This document shows positions 54,802 to 59,241 of a stretch of 59,241 nt of DNA, in pieces. Source of the stretch: SMWD01 sp964629475 (GTDB lineage: Bacteria; Pseudomonadota; Gammaproteobacteria; Steroidobacterales; GCA-2729495); the NCBI GenBank assembly GCA_964629475.1, contig CAZVQW010000018.1, positions 1 to 59,241 on the forward strand. The letters run 5' to 3'. The translations under genes and the position numbers were made by a program. How positions within the stretch are numbered: position 1 is the stretch's first letter; every line of letters begins with the position of its first letter. Under the pieces are notes generated by a model, which saw only the letters and a program-made list of their open reading frames with translations, ran no database searches and was not told the origin of the DNA.

Positions 54802-55967
54802 GTGCGATCGGTCGTTTCGTCTCGAACTGGCGGCAGGTTCGAGCGTTCAGGAAACTTCCGCGTGGCGAGCGACAAATAGTCGTCTTTTCCGAGAGCGCGC
54901 AGGACTGGCACCATCACGCGACGACTATTGATGAATTAACCGGCCGTCTTGGCCGGTCGATTTGCTATGTCGCTTCCGATCCGAGCGATCCGGGCCTGCA
55001 CCAGGACAACCCGAAGATTCGCCCGTTTTGCATCGGTGATGGATTTTTTCGCATCCTGTTTTTCCAGACGCTGCGGGCTGACATCATGGTCACGCAGTTG
55101 CTGGATCTCGGTAATCTGGATCTGAAACGTTCCGTGCATCCGGTGCACTATGTTTATATGTTTCATTCACTGATCAGCACGCATATGGCCGATCATGAGA
55201 ATTCCTTCGATCATTACGACACGATCCTGTGCGCCGGTCCCTTCCAGGAGGCCGAGATACGCAAGCGCGAAACAATGCAGGGATTACCGCGGAAACGACT
55301 GGTGCCGCATGGCTATTATCGGCTCGAGCAACTGCTGGCCGAGCGCCGGGATGCGCCGCCCCTCGGCGAGCCGCCGGAGATTCACGTGCTGCTTGCGCCG
55401 TCGTGGGGCGAGCGCACGATCCTGAATCTGTTCGGTCTGGAACTGACCGGAATCCTGCTCGATGCCGGTTTTACGCTGACATTGCGACCGCATTTCCAGA
55501 CCCGCTGGAAAACACCCGAGGTCCTCGATGCGGTCATCGACCGGTACGGCGATCATCCGAAGTTTCGGCTGATCGAGCAGATGGGGGAGAGTGACTCTTT
55601 GTATGACTCGCACATCATGATTACCGACTGGTCCGGCGCCGGCATGGATTACGGGCTCGGGCTCGAGAAGCCGGTGTTGTACATCGATGTGCCACCGAAG
55701 TCGCGTAACGACACGTGGCGTGAACTTGGTCTGGAGCCGTTTGAAATGTCAGTAAGGGCAAAGATCGGTGCCGTTGTTACCACGGATCGTCTCGATGTCG
55801 TGCCCGGTGAGATCCGCCGGCTGCTGGCCGACCCGGAGCGGTTTCGTGAACAGATCGCAGCCGTACGCGACGATTGCGTCTTCAACCTGGGTTCGAGTTC
55901 GGCGGCAGCCGCCGACGCGATCGCCGCCATAGCCGACGAATTGTCCACCGAACCGACCGGTACATGA
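54798..55967 (+). CDS. CDP-glycerol glycerophosphotransferase-like protein
   Basis: The 389-residue protein starts with TTG at 54798, overlapping the small-protein stop. It shows the family blocks VHYVYMFHSLISTHMADHENSFDHYDTILCAGPFQEAEIRKRE (polymer acceptor side), VLLAPSWGE, LTLRPHFQTRWKT and the C-terminal DSHIMITDWSGAGMDYGLGLEKPVLYIDVP, equivalent to the S-D-x-S-G block of TagB/TagF. It likely transfers a CMP-linked polyol or phosphonate unit at the inner membrane. Being near the CMP-AEP-producing operon makes AEP a possible donor; that is inference. Confidence 0.82.
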   Translation: MSAIGRFVSNWRQVRAFRKLPRGERQIVVFSESAQDWHHHATTIDELTGRLGRSICYVASDPSDPGLHQDNPKIRPFCIGDGFFRILFFQTLRADIMVTQLLDLGNLDLKRSVHPVHYVYMFHSLISTHMADHENSFDHYDTILCAGPFQEAEIRKRETMQGLPRKRLVPHGYYRLEQLLAERRDAPPLGEPPEIHVLLAPSWGERTILNLFGLELTGILLDAGFTLTLRPHFQTRWKTPEVLDAVIDRYGDHPKFRLIEQMGESDSLYDSHIMITDWSGAGMDYGLGLEKPVLYIDVPPKSRNDTWRELGLEPFEMSVRAKIGAVVTTDRLDVVPGEIRRLLADPERFREQIAAVRDDCVFNLGSSSAAAADAIAAIADELSTEPTGT

Positions 55968-55971
55968 CGGC

Positions 55972-57786
55972 ATGACCGATGTGCAACCTACCCGCCGTCG
56001 TTTGTTCCGCTGGATCGGATGGTTTGGTGTCGTCAACGCCGTGTTGTTTGCGCTCGTCGCACAGCGTTACCTGTGGATTTATCACTTTCCGAATGACGGT
56101 CCCGGCATCGTCTATGTGGCGCTGACATTCACTGGACACCTGGCGTTGCTGTCGGTCGTGCCGATGTTTATCGTGCTGATGCCCGTCGTCGTTTTGTTGC
56201 GCTCACGGTTTCTTGTGCTGGCGCTCGGCGTCATCATTACAGCGAGCGGATTAAGCCTGCTGTTTCTCGACACGAGCGTATTTGCCCAACACCGTTTTCA
56301 TCTCAGTGCATTAACTGCCAGCCTGTTCGAAATATCGACCTGGGTGTTCGTTGGTATTCTGTTCGTTATTTTCGTTGCCTTCGAGGCGATGCTGGCCGGT
56401 ATTATCTGGCGCAACTTCGCGCTTGCCGATGGCCCGAAACACGGTCGGATGGTCGCCCTCGTGTTGGTGGGCTGCTGGCTTGGCAGCCAGGCCATGCATA
56501 TATGGGGCGATGCGGTCGGGCATACGCCGGTCACGCAGTTCACGCGTTTCATGCCGTTGTACTACCCGATTCACGCCAAACGGGATCTGGCACGACTCGG
56601 TTGGGTCGACCCGGAAAAAGTACGCCAGCAGCGCCTGTTGCGCGGCAGTCTCGGCTCGGCCGACGGGCAATTACAATATCCGCTTAATCCCCTGAATTGC
56701 ACGGCGGCTGATGCCGACCTGCCCAATATCATCGTCATCCTGATCGATGCGCTACGGCCTGACGCCATCGATCCGGAGTTGACACCGTCGCTCGCCGCGT
56801 TTCGCACCGACGCCTTGCGCTTCAACCAGCAGTACAGCGGCGGTAATTCGTCCCGGATGGGCCTGTTCTCGATGTTTTACAGCCTGCCGAGCACTTACTG
56901 GCAGGCCTTCTACGACGTGCAGCGCGCGCCGGTCCTGATGGACGAGATCAGGACGCGTCGATATGACGTCGGCCTGTTCAGCGCGGTCGGCTTCGGCAGT
57001 CCGGCGTTGATCGATCGGACGGCATTTGCGGGCTGGCCGGATCTGGCGGATAAGCAGGAAGATTTGTCTGCTGTCGACCGAAACAAGGCGACCACTTCCA
57101 ACTGGTTGCAGTGGCTGGATCAACAGTCCGGTGACAGGCCGATATTTGGATTCGTTTATTACGACCCGCCGGCGGGGGAGATGACAACGGACCCGAGCGA
57201 ACCGTTGCCAATGGATGATCGTTTCGCGCACGACGACAAGGCACGTAAACTCTGGCGACAATACCGGCTGGCAGTTCGACTGCTTGACGGTGAAGTGCAG
57301 GCCGTGCTCGATTCATTGCGTGAGCGCAAAATGATCGACGAGTCGATTGTTATCGTTACGAGCGACCACGGTTACGAGTTCGACGATAACGGTCTTGGCT
57401 ATTTCGGGCACGCGAGTAATTTCAGTCGTGTTCAGTTGCGTTCCACATTGATGATGCGCTGGCCAGGGAAGCCGGCAGGTGTGATCGATTATCGGACGAC
57501 GCATCATGATTTGCCGGTCACGTTGCTCGAGGATGTATTTGGTTGCCGGAATCCACCGACGGATTACAGCGTCGGACGCAACCTGTTTTTCGGAGAATCA
57601 TGGGACTGGATGATGGCCGGCAGTTATACGGATCACGCGATCGTCGAGCCGGAACGTGTCATCGTGTCACACCCGGGCGGGTTTGTAGAAGTTCTGGGCA
57701 GCGACTATCAGCCGGCGCAGAACACCACGCTGAATCCACAGTTGATTCAGGATTCGCTGGAGGCGCAGCGCCGGTTCCTGAAATGA
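55972..57786 (+). CDS. YejM-like membrane protein, alkaline-phosphatase/sulfatase fold
   Basis: The 604-residue protein has about five N-terminal membrane helices (residues ~15-185) followed by a periplasmic alkaline-phosphatase-superfamily domain: NIIVILIDALRPDA, FNQQYSGGNSSRMGLFSMFYSLPSTYW, and VTSDHGYEFDDNGLGYFGHASNFS. This layout matches YejM/PbgA, which senses LPS and controls LpxC in E. coli. The nucleophile position reads NSS, not the CxPxR of sulfatases, so it may be a phosphotransferase or a non-catalytic sensor. It starts four bases after the previous stop and overlaps the YidC-like gene by four bases. Confidence 0.85.
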   Translation: MTDVQPTRRRLFRWIGWFGVVNAVLFALVAQRYLWIYHFPNDGPGIVYVALTFTGHLALLSVVPMFIVLMPVVVLLRSRFLVLALGVIITASGLSLLFLDTSVFAQHRFHLSALTASLFEISTWVFVGILFVIFVAFEAMLAGIIWRNFALADGPKHGRMVALVLVGCWLGSQAMHIWGDAVGHTPVTQFTRFMPLYYPIHAKRDLARLGWVDPEKVRQQRLLRGSLGSADGQLQYPLNPLNCTAADADLPNIIVILIDALRPDAIDPELTPSLAAFRTDALRFNQQYSGGNSSRMGLFSMFYSLPSTYWQAFYDVQRAPVLMDEIRTRRYDVGLFSAVGFGSPALIDRTAFAGWPDLADKQEDLSAVDRNKATTSNWLQWLDQQSGDRPIFGFVYYDPPAGEMTTDPSEPLPMDDRFAHDDKARKLWRQYRLAVRLLDGEVQAVLDSLRERKMIDESIVIVTSDHGYEFDDNGLGYFGHASNFSRVQLRSTLMMRWPGKPAGVIDYRTTHHDLPVTLLEDVFGCRNPPTDYSVGRNLFFGESWDWMMAGSYTDHAIVEPERVIVSHPGGFVEVLGSDYQPAQNTTLNPQLIQDSLEAQRRFLK

Positions 57787-59135
57787 TGCAGCCGAGGTTT
57801 TTATCTCTTTCAGGGTTGATCCAGTCGGGGTTTCTCCTGGCATGGCTATCATGGTCGGTATCGATCGTGCAGGCAGAGCCGGCAGTCAGCGCTGACATGG
57901 GCAAGTTATCCGGTAGTCTGCCGGTCTTGTTCGATGGCGGCGTACGGTTTCGCTGGCGTGTACCCGGAGACGATGCGGCAACCGCCCGTTTGCAGGATCA
58001 TGCCCGTGAAATCGACATGGCGACCGATGGCGTCGTGGTTGAGATAAGCGTCACCGTTCCGGACGGTGCGGCCCTTGAGTTAGTGGCTGATGCCGCTTTT
58101 ATTCCGGAACCATTGCCGGGTTTTGGCGCCGTCTACGGCGATGTCTGGCCGGTTGCAGTCGATGGTGACGGCCAGCAATCGCTCGAAGATGGCGAGGTCG
58201 AATTCCGGGAGCGGTGGATCGGGCTTCGCAATCGATTTCATGCCGTTGTGCTGTCCGATATCACGGCCGCACGAGTTGTTGTCGACACAGAGCGCGAGAA
58301 TGAACCGCGTTTGTTGATCATGCCCGCGTCGGGCAAGTCGAGACTCTCATTCCGGCTGTATAAGGGACCCGTCGAGCAACGTGCGCTGCGAACAGCCGAC
58401 CCGGTGCTGACCAAGATGTTATTTGCCGCGTTATGGAATTGGTTGCGCTGGCTATGTTTTGGCATGTTATGGCTGTTGATGACGATTGATGGTGTCGTCG
58501 GCAACATCGGGCTGTCGATTATTGCGTTGTCGGTCGCCGTCAAGATACTGATGACGCCGTTGACGAAGGCGGCCGACCGGTTGCAGACGTCGGTCAATGA
58601 GAAGTCCGCGTTGCTGCATCCGGAGATCGCTGCGGTCAAGCGCGATCACAAGGGAGAGGAGGCGCATCACCGGATATTGGCCATTTACAAAAAGCACGAA
58701 GTGCATCCGCTCTATACAATGAAAAGCCTGGCCGGATTCCTGATACAGATACCGGTGTTCATCGCCGCATTCGATATGCTCGGCGAGAACATCGCACTGC
58801 ACGAGGCATCGTTTCTCTGGATTGCCGATCTCGCCAAGCCCGACCAGTGGCTTGCGCTGCCGATTACTCTGCCATTTTTCGGCAGTCACCTGAACCTGCT
58901 GCCCTGCCTGATGACGGTATTTACGTTGCTGACATCATGGCTGCAACAGGAAGACGCGTTGACACCCGAATTGAATCACCAGCAGCGCACGCGGTTGTTC
59001 TGGATGGCGGGCGCGTTCTTTCTGCTGTTCTATACATTTCCGGCCGGCATGGTGTTGTATTGGACGACGAATAACGTTCTGGCTTTGCTTAAGTTGGTTC
59101 CGGGAATGCTGGGTAAATCGATGAAAAATTTGTAG
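57783..59135 (+). CDS. YidC/Oxa1-like membrane insertase paralogue
   Basis: The ~450-residue protein has a signal helix (SGFLLAWLSWSVSIVQA), a divergent ~170-residue periplasmic domain and the Oxa1 core: LFAALWNWLRWLCFGMLWLL, LSIIALSVAVKILMTPLTKAADRLQTSVNEKSALLHPEIAAVK, the IYKKHEVHPLYTMKSLAGFLIQIPVFIAAFDML block and a final TFPAGMVLYWTTNNVLALL. The bacterial YidC (~550 residues) normally lies by rnpA at the origin; this copy is shorter and sits in a glycan-type operon, so it is likely a specialised second insertase. It starts at the ATGA overlap of the preceding stop. Confidence 0.88.
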   Translation: MMQPRFLSLSGLIQSGFLLAWLSWSVSIVQAEPAVSADMGKLSGSLPVLFDGGVRFRWRVPGDDAATARLQDHAREIDMATDGVVVEISVTVPDGAALELVADAAFIPEPLPGFGAVYGDVWPVAVDGDGQQSLEDGEVEFRERWIGLRNRFHAVVLSDITAARVVVDTERENEPRLLIMPASGKSRLSFRLYKGPVEQRALRTADPVLTKMLFAALWNWLRWLCFGMLWLLMTIDGVVGNIGLSIIALSVAVKILMTPLTKAADRLQTSVNEKSALLHPEIAAVKRDHKGEEAHHRILAIYKKHEVHPLYTMKSLAGFLIQIPVFIAAFDMLGENIALHEASFLWIADLAKPDQWLALPITLPFFGSHLNLLPCLMTVFTLLTSWLQQEDALTPELNHQQRTRLFWMAGAFFLLFYTFPAGMVLYWTTNNVLALLKLVPGMLGKSMKNL

Positions 59136-59187
59136 ATCGGTATCTTGCCGCGATTCATGCTCTTTCCCTGACCGGTTTTTTTCTCCG

Positions 59188-59217
59188 TTGACCCCTCTGA
59201 AACGCCGCTGCCATAAA
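59188..59217 (+). promoter_or_regulatory. Candidate promoter at the right window edge
   Basis: TTGACC (59188-59193) and CATAAA (59212-59217) are separated by 18 bases near the end of the window, after the YidC-like gene. The promoter would serve a gene beyond position 59241. A plain T-run just before it (59177-59183) has no clear stem. The fit is moderate only. Confidence 0.4.
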
Positions 59218-59241
59218 CTGGTACCAGCTTATAGGGCTCTG

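Overview
This is a moderately GC-rich chromosomal window from a gammaproteobacterium. The left end carries the order rplU-rpmA-obgE / rpsT / murJ-ribF-ileS-lspA next to a fimT-fimU-pilV-pilW-pilX-pilY1-pilE minor pilin operon. That synteny is known from Pseudomonas-type Gammaproteobacteria, although fkpB and ispH, usually found just after lspA, are missing here. REP-type palindromes of the form GTAGGAGCGGC...GCCGCGAT also fit this class. I cannot name the genus; an environmental, probably uncultivated lineage is my inference. The first ~60 bases are low-complexity poly-C/G and look like a contig-end artefact.

Layout. (1) 0.2-8.6 kb: ribosomal proteins, the Obg GTPase, lipid II flippase, FAD synthesis, Ile-tRNA synthetase and lipoprotein signal peptidase. 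(2) 8.6-16 kb, minus strand: type IV pilus minor pilins and the PilY1 tip adhesin, plus one unrecognised small secreted protein. (3) 16-23.7 kb: a Fur-family regulator with a variant metal site, tRNA-Thr(CGU) with a strong promoter, an M3 peptidase lipoprotein, a TauD-type dioxygenase with a TetR regulator and a perfect 44-bp palindrome over the promoter, a beta-propeller protein, a Tat-type lipoprotein SDR, and a one-domain asparaginase-like protein. (4) 23.7-29.8 kb: an AT-richer surface-polysaccharide island (Wzi-like barrel, two methyltransferases, a GT4 glycosyltransferase, a CDP-glycerol-transferase-like protein) with gene remnants. (5) 30-36.3 kb: porin, a frameshifted Cys-rich membrane protein, ubiX, an FMN-binding protein, an amine oxidase lipoprotein, an LLM-type oxidoreductase, and a chromosomal ccdAB toxin-antitoxin pair. 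(6) 36.5-42.6 kb: an orphan RND transporter with an altered proton-relay motif, overlapped by an eight-haem TPR cytochrome, then a REP hairpin and a small periplasmic protein. (7) 42.7-47.3 kb: a compact 2-aminoethylphosphonate (AEP) operon: PEP mutase fused to a nucleotidyltransferase, phosphonopyruvate decarboxylase, AEP transaminase, and a second nucleotidyltransferase. (8) 47.4-53.9 kb: NifJ pyruvate:ferredoxin oxidoreductase with a dihydroorotate-dehydrogenase-like partner, and a convergent propionyl-CoA-synthetase-like gene. (9) 53.95-59.1 kb: a tight plus-strand cassette of NTF2-like protein, a small membrane protein whose mature N-terminus would be YLDPGTGS, a CDP-glycerol-transferase-like protein, a YejM-like membrane alkaline-phosphatase-fold protein, and a second YidC/Oxa1-like insertase.

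How the parts may work together. The AEP operon should turn phosphoenolpyruvate into AEP and then into a CMP-activated form for attachment to a surface glycan or lipid. No dedicated transferase lies inside the operon. Two CDP-glycerol-transferase-like proteins (28.75-29.8 kb and 54.8-56.0 kb), whose family uses CMP-leaving donors, are the best local candidates. The 54-59 kb cassette, pairing such an enzyme with a YejM-like protein, a YidC paralogue and the YLDPGTGS protein, is the strongest candidate for a poorly described envelope-modification system in this window. This link is inference from gene content and proximity only.
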